Shown here one piece after another: positions 20,765 through 31,984 of a stretch of DNA of 64,000 nucleotides. Both the position numbers and the translations under genes were made by a program. The stretch comes from Guillardia theta CCMP2712. Lineage: Eukaryota; Cryptophyceae; Pyrenomonadales; Geminigeraceae. Numbering within the stretch: the stretch's first letter is position 1; every line of letters starts with the position of its first letter. The stretch lies in NCBI RefSeq assembly GCF_000315625.1, contig NW_005434670.1:342606-406605 (forward strand), written 5' to 3'. The notes below the pieces were generated by a model. The model saw nothing but the letters and a program-made list of their open reading frames with translations. It was not told where the DNA came from and did no database searches.

Positions 20765-21900
20765 AGTTCTGGTTCTTTGATCTCTCCTGACATCTTGACA
20801 CCAACAACACATGACAAGGCTATCGTGCTGACCCCCACTGCAGCAGCTGCTGCTCGCTCCCGCTCATTATGCACACGTCGCTGGTATACCGAGTCTTCAT
20901 TCTCAATCCAGTTGCCTGTGATATCAGCTCAGCATAACAGTCTCAATTCATTGTTTGCCCCATCTCCCAACTCCATAGCCAGCTCTGGCCATGCAAAACA
21001 ATCTTGGCAAGACAGTCCTACATGCTTTGTTCTCGACCAGCGTCAAGAAAATTCATTGCATTCCCCAATCTCATTAGGTCTTCTTCTTCTGGTACTGGTA
21101 CTGCAAGGCTCTCTCTCACTGCCGCTATGCCCTGATTCATCTCCTGTCAATCATCGACTCTCCTGACTATGATCGACCCAAAGAGACTCTCATTCGATAC
21201 AGATTCTGCCTACATCCAGGTTCTTATACACATCCCTAGCGCTATCCACATCATGGATCGTCAACCTGGATTCAGTGTCTGCGCGCCATAACATCTCTAT
21301 GAGATAATGCCAATCCATGATCTTTGTCCCCTGACGCCTTCCCATGTCTCCTATGTCCTCTCAAGCACATTCTGACTTCAAGGGACCTTTTCAAGTTTGT
21401 TCATTTTCCTCTCTCTCCCTCTCTCCCTCTTGCCCCCCCCCCCCCCCCTCCCTCTCCCTCTCCCTCTCCCTCCCTCCCCCTCTCGCCCTTTCTCTCCTCC
21501 TCGTTCCCATCCCCAGAGTTGCCGGACCCACCTAGTACTCTTGCAATATACTTGACTAAAAAACAGCCGGTAGAAGTCACGTGATCACCATTCGGTAACT
21601 ACCCTCCCCGTACTTTGACTACCCCTTCATATAACTATGAATTGACTATGAATCACCCCTGCGAGACACCACCCCTACCCCAGTATTCTGTCAGTTGCGC
21701 CCTTGTCGTTGTGACCTTCCTCATAAGTAACGAGGATAGTCACTGAGTGCCGCACGGCAATGAAGAAAGGCCCGGGGCCCGGGGCCCGGGGCCCGGGGCC
21801 CGGTTGACCAGCCCCGGCGTTTTCAAAATTTCGTGATTGAATATCCGGCGAAACTCATTTAATCTTGTTCACCCGTTTCCGCGGCGGCAGCAACGGTGAA
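20765..21900. other. Intergenic region with C-rich tract and GGCCCGGG tandem repeat
   Basis: No supported gene. 21410-21500 is (CT)/(CCCTCT) rich with a C run. 21590-21690 has ACTACCC and ACCCCTAC words also seen near 15.8, 37.6 and 40.9 kb. 21770-21805 is a perfect tandem of GGGGCCC ending about 100 bases before the next gene's ATG. Proline/serine frames across it follow the repeats. Confidence 0.5.
21770..21805. repeat. (GGGGCCC)n perfect tandem upstream of the recombinase-like gene
   Basis: About five copies of a 7-base GGGGCCC unit, strongly self-complementary, 100 bases before ATG 21901. Confidence 0.85.
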
Positions 21901-24424
21901 ATGGCGGAAGGTAGGGAGGATGATGTTCCGCTGCGGCTGCTGCGCGCGAAGGAGCATGAGAGCTCAGCGTCTTCACAGAAGAAGATGCGAAAGAAGAACT
22001 TCAACACTGAAAAGATCTACATGTATAAGATCCAGAAGGTTGCCAGGTTTTTCAGCGAGCGATCGAAATCCGACGGCGATGCTGAATTCGCCTCTGCATT
22101 GGATGAGAAGGGACAGCTGAAATTGCCGCTCTCTTGGCCGTGCATCCAGGCTTTGTTCGATCATCTCGCAGAGGGTAGGTCGCATCCTCGGAAAAAAAGG
22201 AAAAAGGGAGATTCGAATGTGGAAGCGAGCGAGGGCAAAGACGATGAGGTAGGGGAGGATGGTGAATCGCTTCAGAGCATATCCGTAGCGACCTTACAAG
22301 GATACAAGAAAGCACTTAAATTTTATTATAGAGAGCAAAATGTTCCTTTCACAGCAAGAGGACTCGAGGATTCCAACAAGACTCTGGATGCAAGCATTGA
22401 TGGTATCCTTGAAGAACATGGGTTGCTAGAGTACAAAGCGGATCGCAGATCAAAATCCAAACTAATGAAGAGTTCGTTGAGCTCACACAGATATATAGAA
22501 CTTTGCAAGAAGATTATTACATTGGGATCCGAAGAGAGGGGTGCAGAGCTTGGGTCGAACGGGCTGTTCGGGCATGTGGCAGCAACTTTGATGTGGAATT
22601 GTTGTTGCAGCAGCAGTTGTCTTGACGGCCTCAATCTCGACCATTTCGACTGGGTTGGAGATTCTCTCAAGCTGACCATCATCGAGCCGGTTGATGAAGG
22701 TCATGAGGAAAGCTCAAATTCAAATCCAGGAGCTGTGACCACAAGGACTGTCAGTGTGTTTGCCACTCCGTTTAGCCCGGAAACTTGTCCCATTTTGGCG
22801 CTTGCCCTATACGCCTTCACCCACCACAGATACTGGGAAGGTAACAACTTCTTCCTCGGCTCCGAACAGAAGCAGAGGTTCGGATTCATCGTTCAGGGAA
22901 CCATTCCGCAGGCAGAGCTGCAAGCGGACGAGTGGCGGGAGCTAGGTGAGAGAAGCCATCTTATTCGCTGAAGAGTGACGATGTGGTTACTTCAAGGTGC
23001 TAACCTTCTCAAGAAAAGCGCGGTGAGCTTCCTGTTCAGATCAAAGGGAGGACCTCCTTCCCAAGACATTAACCGCAGGGCGAATTGGACCGGGGAAGCA
23101 CCCTCAGTGGATAACCAGTCGGCGGCGACCCCATCGCCCGATGGCGATCAGCTTTGTGGAAGAATCCTCGCTGGAATGGATATGAAATCTCCTGACTTTG
23201 ACGTCCTGTCTCCACATTTCACTCTGAAAGGCTACGAGGAGATCGAGAGTGTCGGTTTCGAACGCTTCATGGTGGGCTATCATACGTGTCCCGATAGTTT
23301 CAAACGGTGTATCCCGGTCTTCCTCGCCAACATCATCTTCCACTTAAAAACCTTGCAATCATGGTTTCCAGCACAACATCCTGTATGGAAAGCTCCAGTT
23401 TTCGGTGTGTTCGGCACAAGCACCCTCCCGAAGCTCGCAGACTTTCAGAGAGAAGTTGTCCTCTGTCATGGCATGTGCTCTGACTGCGGTGTGAAAGCGA
23501 CTGGCGTTCCTCGTGATCATGCTGCGAATGTTCGGGCCAAGAGAGATATCAAGATGCCTATCAAGAAGTCTTCAGGTGTACAGGATCTGAAGTCGGTGAT
23601 TGGCGACGAGGTAGCGAAGCTTCGAATCGGACTGCATGAGGACATCTTGCGTACGTTGAACTCGAGGATTGAAAAGTTGAATCCGGAGGGCTCCAATCGC
23701 GACGAGATTGACAGCTTCAAGAAGGCGATCACGGATGATCTGGTTGCGACTGTCAATGCTCGATGCGACAACCTTGCCGGGTCCGTCCAGGCGTTCAGTG
23801 AGGCCAAGTACCAGCTGGACACTGAAGAGAAGAATTCAGGAGTGCACGAGCTCTTCATTAGCAACTCTTTTGCCGGTGACCTCTTCCTGTGGAACGGATC
23901 GTATCATATCATCCCTCAAAAGTTCAGATTCCCGTCCAACGTCAACTGCAAGGCCTTGTGGGAGAGGTGGCACCTGGGTCAGGACATCGTCGTCGACGGA
24001 GTTTCTCGCCGGCTCGGTCCCCTCAAGCGCCTGGCAGATCCGCAGTACTCCAAGGAACTGAGAAACATCAAGATGAAGGGGATAGTGTCAAAAGCGTGTC
24101 AGGTAATGAACCTTGTGGAGGAGACGGCGAGGAGTCTGGGTCTTGTGAAGCAAGGGGAGCCCATCTCGGAGAGCAACTTCCTTTACAGCTTCGACCCGGC
24201 CTTCGAAGAGGTCGTCAAGCGCCACTATGGCACTGAAGCTGTCAGCAATCTGCCACGATACAAGAAACTGTCGTATAGGAAAGTGTTTGATAAGCTGGAC
24301 GGCGCGTCAGACCTCAAGGATGACAGGTGAGCGGGTCTGCTCGTTCTGATGATGTTTGATTCCAACTTGCAGTGAAAATGACAGCTCCAACGATCCCGAC
24401 ATGGATGCGCAGAACGACGACTAG
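21901..24424 (+). CDS. Tyrosine-recombinase-like protein, probably catalytically dead
   Basis: Three exons, 21901-22945, 22997-24326 and 24373-24424, join in phase (1, then 2) and give 808 residues. The 51-nt first intron is a multiple of three but contains an in-frame TGA. After a basic N-terminus comes a helical region (LPLSWPCIQALFDHLAE, SVATLQGYKKALKFYYREQN), then a core resembling Crypton-type or other protist tyrosine recombinases: ATLMWNCCCSSSCLDGLNLD, HFDWVGDSLKLTI, FATPFSPETCPILALALYAF, then RANWTG and GDQLCGRILAGMDMKSPDFD. Where relatives have the catalytic Arg, His-x-x-Arg and Tyr, I see CSSSC, GANLLKKSA and WTGEAPSVDN, so the active site appears lost. A C-terminal domain (LFLWNGSYHIIPQKFRFP) and an acidic tail (NDSSNDPDMDAQNDD) follow. 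A GC island lies upstream. A domesticated DNA-binding factor is likely; family memory, not alignment, is the basis. Confidence 0.65.
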
Positions 24425-24731
24425 ACGATAAGCCAAGCCGGGCAAACGTGAACACGACCGTATGATGAATTGACTAGTATCGCTTTAAGTGTATAATTGA
24501 ACTTCTCTATATATGCATCCGAAAGACCGGCGGGCCCGGGGCTCTTTCAGTTCTCTCAGTCACCGTCAGTTACAGTAGACTGAGGCTGTCCAACCCGGGG
24601 ACTGGCTACCGCCGCGGGGCCCGGCGGGCGCCATCCGATCATTGACGGAATCGTGGGAGTCCGACTCCTGGCTGCTGCAGTTTGTGCTGATGAATCTGAG
24701 GCGGGCTGTTAAAAGGGGGTGTAAACTGGCA
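24425..24731. other. Intergenic region with GC island
   Basis: An AT-rich stretch (ATATATGCATCC) gives way at about 24530 to a GC-rich block (GGCGGGCCCGGGGCTC, CGCCGCGGGGCCCGGCGGGC) that ends about 110 bases before the next gene. Confidence 0.5.
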
Positions 24732-26596
24732 ATGGCGTCGTGTCGGGGAGCGACATGGCTGGTCCTAGCGGCGATGATGTTGACAGCAGAAGTTGCGAGC
24801 GCCTTCAGATGTCCATCACTTGCGCTGGGAAGAGCAGGAGCGAGGGGAGGAGCACGGGCTTGTTCTTCGTGGAGAGCAGGTAAGTGATGTCGATGCCTGT
24901 CAAGATTTTCGTGACGGTGACGAGAAGGGTTTGTTGACAGACTTCAAAGTGTTCTTTGATGTTGTAGTGGACGAGAAACCAGCTGGGCGCATGACTTTCA
25001 AGGTTTTCCACTGCCTTGCGCTGTCGCCATCCCAACGTGACGCTGTTTGCTTGTTCAGGTGTCGCAAGACTTCTTGCCCAAGTGAGGTGCTGCCTATCGT
25101 CGAGCTTGACACTGAAGGACGTACAGGACAACTGAGAACTTCCGAGCACTTATGAGTGGAGAAAAGAGGTGAGCGATGAAAGTGAGAGAAGCTTCAATGA
25201 TGGTATTGTTCAGGATCATCGACCCTCTGCTTTCCTATCAGAACTGCCAGTTTGAGTATGGCCCGCAGTATGTGGAAGGGACGGGCAACTACAAGGTCCG
25301 CTCAACGACAGGGGAGGAGGAAGAAAGGAGCATGACGGGAAGTGCAGTGGTCGCATGTCTGCAAAGGAAGGGAAAGAACGTCTTCGGGAAGGAGAAGATC
25401 GCCGAGCCCCAGGACCTCGTCACCTGCCGTCACAAATGCCCTGGCCCTGTCGACCTCCTCCTCCTCGTTGCCGCCTGTGACTCGTGGATTGGGGCAGGGC
25501 GGGGGATACTATTATGGCATGGAAGTAGATCTTGTCAACGCTGATGCACCTGATGAGGAAGACGATGCTGGTGCGGATGAGACGCGAGGAAGCTTGCGAG
25601 GACGATATCTTGTATCTTTGAAATATGGCAGCGCCAGCACACATGTAGAGGAACTCAAAGTCACAAAAGAGCAGCAGGCTTACACAGAAAGGCAGATAGC
25701 AAGACAGCTGAGTGAAGACGTCGGAGGAGGAAGTTGGAGAAGAAACAGAAAGTAGGATTTGTGGGGAAGGAAGAGTGCTAGGGGGCAGTTGAGGAGGAGG
25801 CCCTGAAGGAGGCTCACATGAGGCTGGCAGGGCGCAATCTCATCTCAACACAACTGCAGAAGCCTCTCGGTCTCATCCTTGAGGAGGAGCCGAGCGGTCA
25901 AGGAGTGTTCGTCGCTGAGGTAGCTGTCGGACAGACTGCCCTCCTCCTGCTGACTTGCTGCTTTCCAGGTTTCTCCCGGCAGCAATGCGGAGAGGAGCGG
26001 AAACATCTTGCCGGGGGACTCGGTTGTGAGGGTCGGGGAGGAGGACTGCTCAGCTGCGACTCTTGAAGACGTGCTCAACCTCATCGGCAATGCCAAAAGT
26101 TTCGTTTCCGTCACATTCTGCCGGTATTTCGAGCCCCGTGTCCTCTGCCTCCTCGTCCTCCTCGTCCTCCTCGTCCTCCTCTTCCATCTCTACCTTTTGC
26201 ATCTTGGCCCTCATGATGCTACAACTGCAGGTCTGAACCGTCGATGGCGAGTGACGTGACAGTCTTGACCATCCCTGTTGGAGGCCCTGGTGAGAGGGAG
26301 GGAGAGGCAGAGAAGAACCTGAGGAGAGGACTGCGATGCCGTGACTCGTGAGTACCATCAGGTCATGGCATGTCAAGATTCGACATCATCCGCGTGAGCG
26401 ACTCCCCGTCCTCCTGGAAGTAAAATACTTCAGTTGCCCTGCAATTCAGCTGAGCCTATGCTGGCAGGCAGCGCTTGCTGCTGAATCAAGCGGTCATTGG
26501 GAGGATGGAGGAAACGACTCATGTCTTCTGTCAACTGAGACTGACATGTCGTCATCAGAGCGGCAGGAAAACTCTCCAGCTGATGGCAAGGGCTAG
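24732..26596 (+). CDS. Plastid-targeted cyclophilin-like protein with C-terminal PDZ domain
   Basis: Exons resolved in phase: 24732-24879, 24941-25002, 25059-25081, 25127-25168 and 25214-25295, with further exons to stop 26596. Exon 1 encodes a signal peptide and transit-like stretch (TWLVLAAMMLTAEVASAFRC), a typical ASA-Phe junction for a secondary plastid. The next exons spell a cyclophilin N-terminal half: KVFFDVVVDEKPAGRMTF, VSQDFLPK, TTENFRALMSGEK. The second half diverges from ordinary cyclophilins (YQNCQFEYGPQYVEGTGNYK, then KNVFGKEKIAEPQDLVTCRH) and lacks the usual RVIxxFMxQGGD block in what I can join, so isomerase activity is uncertain. After an acidic linker and a charged helix comes a PDZ domain: KPLGLILEEEPSGQGVFVAE spliced to VSPGSNAERSGNILPGDSVV. 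The end VGGPERQENSPADGKG is a plausible last exon. The 23-nt third exon is very small. Confidence 0.68.
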
Positions 26597-29298
26597 GTGA
26601 GTTGTCAAGTTCCGGATGTCGTTGAGATTGACGAGCGATCTCGTTGACAGGAAGGCGCCAAGGATAGTTGACTGCGGGGTCTTGTGAAAATGCAGGGGGA
26701 GCTTCACATGGCAACGGATTTTCTCTCTAAGGTTGAGAATTACAAGAGCCGGCGGCTTCTATACCGACACGCGAGACACCTCTTGTCACACGACTCCTCG
26801 AGAAGACATGTGTGATCGGAGGGGAGGACGGTCGCGTCGCGACTACTGGAGGAAAGAACTCCCCTTGGGTCTCAGCTGCCAAACGTGTCACGCTTGCAAG
26901 GATAGAGACTCGTCCAGACTGACAGGAGTGATGCACAAGTTGAGGTCCGGCATCTCCTCGCCGTCAAGCTGCATCCGAGTCAGAGGAGGGAAGACGGACG
27001 AGGGAGGGAGGTGATGAAACGGGCGCGACGACGACGGGAGGAAACACGAGGATGAGGCACCTGCTCGTCTGAGAAGAAGGAGACCGGCCTTACATCCAAT
27101 TTGAGCTGTGGCCCCACACCATTCATCTCCGTCTTGTGCGCAAGCATCAACTCCTTGAAAGTTGTGAAGTCCGCGCAGCTGACCTGGTCGAGAGAATGTG
27201 AGAACAGACGAGGTCGGCCCCAAGGGAGGAAGAGGCTTCACCAACACGTCGAAGACGTCACTTGATCGCATCTCTTCCTCCCTCGCGCTGGGGGGATCTG
27301 TTACACTGTGCAGAGAAAGATCAACTAGGCTACATCAACAACTCCATGAAGTCGTGCATGGAGAAATCAGGGATGGTTGCTTTCAATCGTGCGTCGAGAA
27401 AGCCTTCGATCAGTTCAGTCTGTGAAGCAACTAGTCAAGATCTGAATGAAAACGAAGGGTCGATCGCACATATTTGCCGAAGAGCTCAGTGTAAATGATC
27501 TTGTTTTCATCGGTATCTTCAAAAACAGCGCTGTGTTCATTCTGGAAAATACATTCAGAAACCGTCGTAGTGACAAGGAGCCTTTACAGCAAATTTTCTC
27601 TGTAGATCATGAAATTCGTCATCTGAAGAATTGTCACTTGCGCATCTTCACATTGACAGTTGCAAGACCAACCCATAATTATGTCTTCCAGAGCACCCAC
27701 AATCAGATCAAACTTGTCGTCCTCTTCATTGTCGCCTCCAACGCTGTCAGGAGCGAGAAGTTAAACTCTTGTAGCATGGCAGAGACTCACCTGACAAACG
27801 AGATATCCCCCTCCTCGTCTGATAACCCGTCAAGTTCCAGACCTTCAATGTAACGTGAGCAAGAAGAGGGCATGTTCACCTCAGCAAGAATCATGACATG
27901 CTCTACCTTCTTCGTGCTCTTCAAACTCACCATCATCGTCGTTTTCTAGCACCTCTGAGCACTAGTCAGACCCTCACAGATACAACTCTCTCATATCCTT
28001 TCATCGCTTCTCGTGCTCATCAGCTCTCCTCCTCCCCTCTTCATCACCTTCAACTTCCTCCTCCACGTTGGCGTATCTTCCTGCCATACGAGGCTAACCG
28101 TAACTGCGCGCGTAACGGAATCTTGAAATCACGAAACTGGAGTCGGCATGTGGCAGGATGAGGCCCGCCGGTTCCGACCGCCGGGCCGTCCGGTTCAAGT
28201 TGGTTCTCGGCGCTGTTTCTTTACTCAAAGTTAAGTGAAAGTCGGGCTTTTCTCCGAGTTCGGAGTGAACTTTAACTTTGAGTGAAAGGTGCCTCATCTC
28301 TCGTGAGGGGCACTGGCACCGTGACGGGGTACGGCAGGCTCAGTCCGGGGCCGCGGCGGCGCCGCCGGGCCCGGTCAAATGATGATGTCTACAGGCTACC
28401 GGGTCTGACTGAAGTCACTGATTTCCGAGGCTCTCTCTACAGTTCAAGCGGGTTGATCTCTCAGTTGTCTGCCACCAATTTCAATCAAGGGCGAGACTTT
28501 AGCCCGCCGCTTGTCGGGGCCGGGGGACAAGGCTGCCGCTGCCGCTGTGCCACGGTGTTACTAAATAAGGATGGGTCATATGATCCCGTAGTCCGGTCAC
28601 GGCGCAGCCTCCTGGCACCTCAGTGAGCCCTGCCGGGCGTGGATGTTGAACTTGCGGCTTGAGAGGTCGCAGCCTGAGCCCACGCGGTAACCTATCAAGG
28701 GAAGAGGACTGAAGGGTTTTGTCACGGTGGCTCTTCTGACCTGCTCCTGTTTGTTCTTTCTGCTCATCTTCTCTACCTCATCCTCAGTTTCCTCCTTCTG
28801 CTCCTTAGCGGCCTCGACCCCTCTTCATCGGATTCAGGGTATACAGGTTAGCAAGCTCCAGCGTGACTCCCGCAGTCTTTGCCGCTTTCAGTCCATACAA
28901 ACTGTGAAATGACCAAGCCTCCATCTGAGAACGTCTAAGCTCCAAGTTGCACCTACTCCTCTGTCCTCTTTCTCCTTCCCAAGCCTCCTCCTTCTTCAGC
29001 CTCCTCTTCCTTTCCCTCCCCGGGGGGCCTGCTCAGCCTCCTGCACTCCCATCTCACGCTATCTGATCGGCTCTTGTACGTCCCTAGCCCCACCTCCGCA
29101 CCTCCGCCTTCTGCTCTCTCCTGGCCGAGATAGCCTGCAATTTGGAACAGTGGCGAAGTAATGCCATGATACGATCGAAGTGCAAGTGAGCCGTCAAGAA
29201 GGTAATGGGTGAAAGAGATATTTGGAATATCAAAATCTAGGGAAACTTTGGAAGGCTCAGTAGGTCAAAAAGACTACGACGAGCATTGTGACTCTGGT
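26597..29298. other. 2.7 kb without a gene I can support
   Basis: 26700-27430 holds short open stretches and possible splice sites on both strands, but no continuous product or known domain. 27450-28100 is T-rich and non-coding in appearance. 28165-28380 is a GC-rich island with two copies of the dispersed motif facing each other (28220-28236 minus, 28269-28287 plus). 28700-29150 is pyrimidine-rich. Confidence 0.45.
28220..28287. repeat. Two dispersed-motif copies as an inverted pair
   Basis: TTTACTCAAAGTTAAGT at 28220-28236 and ACTTTAACTTTGAGTGAAA at 28269-28287, 32 bases apart, form an imperfect inverted repeat around AGTCGGGCTTTTCTCCGAGT. Both lie inside a GC-rich island. Confidence 0.8.
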
Positions 29299-30150
29299 CT
29301 ATTGCACGGTCATATCCAGCTTGAATGCAGCAGTACGAGCAAGAACATCGTCTTGGAATTGTTGTAGTAGTCCATTTGCTTCATCCTGAAACGAGTATCT
29401 GAAGATATTAGAAGGATGCTCTTGAAAAATTGGATCCTGGATGGGGTCAGCCATTTGTTCTATGACATGATCATGGCTTTGCTCAACAGCATCATGCTGC
29501 ATGTTTTGAGTCTGCTGGAAAGACATGCTTTCGTTTCCTTGATTAAATCCTAGAGCAACACAGAGATGAAGGCAATGGGCTGCTGTATCAGTTGGGTTGC
29601 TTCCATAAACCATAGAACTCAATTGGAAAAACGCGCCTTGATCTGCCGTATTCATTTGAATCAGTTTTTGCACATATTTAGTGACTGCTTGTTGATTGTT
29701 GTAATTCTTCAAGCAAATTTTGAGGGCATCCACATATCTGAATTTCATTTCATTTGCAATGCTTATTAGGACTTGATGTACCGTCGAGATGTTGCTTACT
29801 GACAGGTTTGACTTCTCCCTTTGAAACATATACGATGTTCGAATAACGTCACTGAAGAATTTTGTGTGGCACAGATATTCGTTCTTCAACAGTTCTGCTT
29901 CTGCTCTCTTGATAGGATCAGATATTGCTCTAGGAGAAAGATTCCAACATTCAAAACCGCAAAATTTGCTTTTGGGATACTTCGCTTTCATGGCATCATT
30001 TATGACGTGAACTGCTGCTGTGCTTTCAAGTTGATCAAGCACAGATTGAAAATTTCCACATTCTGACAAGCTGATGTGCAGAGTATTCATCGTGGTATTC
30101 ATCAAGACCTGCGCGAAAACATCAATGCATAATTCCTTAAATAGCTTCAT
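29299..30150 (-). CDS. AT-rich intronless ORF of unknown function
   Basis: 283 residues from ATG 30150 with no intron. Not recognised. It is mostly alpha-helical in character (VFAQVLMNTTMNTLHISLSE, NEMKFRYVDALKICLKNYNN, TKYVQKLIQMNTADQGAFFQ) with a Gln/His-rich stretch (FQQTQNMQHDAVEQSHDHVI) near the C-terminus. Its DNA is visibly more AT-rich than the neighbouring genes and uses A/T-ending codons, unlike the GC-rich genes either side. That points to recent acquisition, a viral or transposon cargo gene, or a different isochore. The uninterrupted length in AT-rich DNA, where random stops are frequent, argues that it is real. Confidence 0.6.
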   Translation of the reverse strand: MKLFKELCIDVFAQVLMNTTMNTLHISLSECGNFQSVLDQLESTAAVHVINDAMKAKYPKSKFCGFECWNLSPRAISDPIKRAEAELLKNEYLCHTKFFSDVIRTSYMFQREKSNLSVSNISTVHQVLISIANEMKFRYVDALKICLKNYNNQQAVTKYVQKLIQMNTADQGAFFQLSSMVYGSNPTDTAAHCLHLCVALGFNQGNESMSFQQTQNMQHDAVEQSHDHVIEQMADPIQDPIFQEHPSNIFRYSFQDEANGLLQQFQDDVLARTAAFKLDMTVQ

Positions 30151-30629
30151 TTCGATATCTTATGAATACATACACACTTTGGGGGATTCCTGTAAAACGC
30201 TCACAAAATCATTCTGCTTCCTTTCACTATCTTGTTCTGTGCAGACTTTCTTTTCTACAACCTTCATTCTTCCCATCTTGTGACCAAAGTCGATGGCCCT
30301 AGGAAATGGCGCCAACAAAAGTTTGCGGCTCGCGTGGAAGGATAGGGGTGTGTTGCAGATTAAAGCAGGTGGGGTGGGTCCAAATTCTAAAAGCGAGGCA
30401 ACGCCAGGACAACAGCCAGCAAGAGTTGAGACCCCCGATCCATGGCATGACGGGATTTCATTGTTGCTCCCCCCTCCCTCTCCCCTCCCCTGCTACCTCC
30501 TCGCGTCACTCCCACGTGACAGCATATCTCATCTTCATCTTTTTCCTCCTACTGCCAGATACCCAGACGACTTTCAACACAGGCTGCAAAAATTTCCTTC
30601 CATTGCTTCTACATCGCGAAAAAGGAGGA

Positions 30630-31185
30630 ATGGAAGAAGCACCAGATGAGTTGTTTCGAGGCGCAGGATGGAATGGTGGTAGTGGGTAAGTGATTACCAG
30701 CTTATCTCACTTACTCGTTGCCTCAAGATCTTCGGTCTCTGACGAAGCTTTTGATGTAAGGCTGCGAAGAAAGAACGGAAGGCTGGAATCAATATCAGAC
30801 GACTCGTTGCATTTGTCTTCTTCGGATGAAGAGGTGACCTGATCTTGTAACCATGGGATTGTGAGAGTGTGATTGTTGTCAGGGCAAAGATGTGCCAAGA
30901 TGGATGAAAGTCCTTGTGCAGTCAAGGAGAGGAGCCTTGGTTCATGTGTACCGGAATTCGACCGGCTTGTTCAAGTTTGACGTAAGCATCCAAACTCTGC
31001 TGTAGTAGCGAACCGATTTGGGAATGACTCGTGCTGGAACAACTGCTTGTTTGAAGCCAAGGCTGTCATCCGACAGGTGGGTGACATTGCTTGCTACAGC
31101 TCGATGCTCTCGCATGCACTCTAACCAAACATGCAGCGAAGACGAGAGGATCTTCTGGGGATTCAACCATCCTGACCCGGAGTGA
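30630..31185 (+). CDS. Small five-exon gene, unknown protein (125 aa)
   Basis: Five exons join with correct phase throughout: 30630-30685, 30728-30833, 30883-30981, 31009-31076 and 31137-31185. Introns are 42, 49, 27 and 60 nt; the 27-nt one is unusually small and its acceptor (CTGTAGTAG) has alternatives. The protein starts MEEAPDELFRGAGWNGGSG, continues with an acidic Ser-rich part (ESISDDSLHLSSSDEE), then GKDVPRWMKVLVQSRRGALV and HVYRNSTGLFKFD, and ends SSDSEDERIFWGFNHPDPE. I do not recognise a domain. The consistent phases and strong donors (GTAAGT, GTGACC, GTAAGC, GTGGGT) support the model; function unknown. Confidence 0.5.
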
Positions 31186-31299
31186 TGCATCATGATGCTG
31201 TGAATGTGATGCTGAATGATGAATAGATCTGAGAGGCAAGAGCTCTTGACCAACCAGACATATTACAACAAGTTGATGGCAAGAGCCAGGTCACACAAC

Positions 31300-31372
<73 letters not shown>

Positions 31373-31392
31373 GGTGGTGGTGGTGATGATGA

Positions 31393-31426
<34 letters not shown>

Positions 31427-31557
31427 GGTGATGATGATGATGATGGACGATGATGGTGGTGGTGGTGGTGGTGATGATGATGGTGGTGGTGGTGGTGATG
31501 ATGGTGGTGGTATATACAAGGCTCGTTCGCGTACCTCGAGAATAATGGTGGTGGTGG

Positions 31558-31640
<83 letters not shown>

Positions 31641-31732
31641 GTAATGATGATGATGGTGATGGTGATGGTGATGGTGATGGTGATGATAGCGATGGTGATG
31701 GTGATGGTGGTGATGGTGGTGGTGATGATGAT
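31300..31732. repeat. (TGA)n/(TGG)n microsatellite block
   Basis: About 430 bp of alternating ATG/TGG trinucleotide runs, interrupted once at 31508-31545 by unique sequence (TATATACAAGGCTCGTTCGC). Poly-Met, poly-Val, poly-His and poly-Ile frames here are artefacts of the repeat. Confidence 0.95.
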
Positions 31733-31984
31733 CAGAGTTCTGCAGGCTGCGAGTGCCCTGGATATTCACCCGCAAGCAACTCAACCCCGTGCTCTTGCGA
31801 CGTTTGAACCAGGAGATCTTGAGGATCGCGTACCTCAAGAAGTCGCCGAGAGTTCCGATGTGCTCTTGTTTCCTCCATTTCATTCATCTTCACACAATTC
31901 ACCCTTAGCCTGTTGCACGATCGACAGCGACAGGCACGGCGGGCAAGTCTGATACAGAAGGTCTTGTTTGTCATCAGCATGTCA

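Noticed and set aside
22969-22975. Two separate adjacent genes split by TGA at 22969
   Set aside because: The TGA lies inside a 51-nt GT-AG intron; joining the exons in phase restores a continuous recombinase-like domain.
31263-31952. Long poly-His, poly-Met/Val and poly-Ile frames
   Set aside because: They are translations of the (TGA/TGG)n microsatellite and change with the repeat frame; no coding context.
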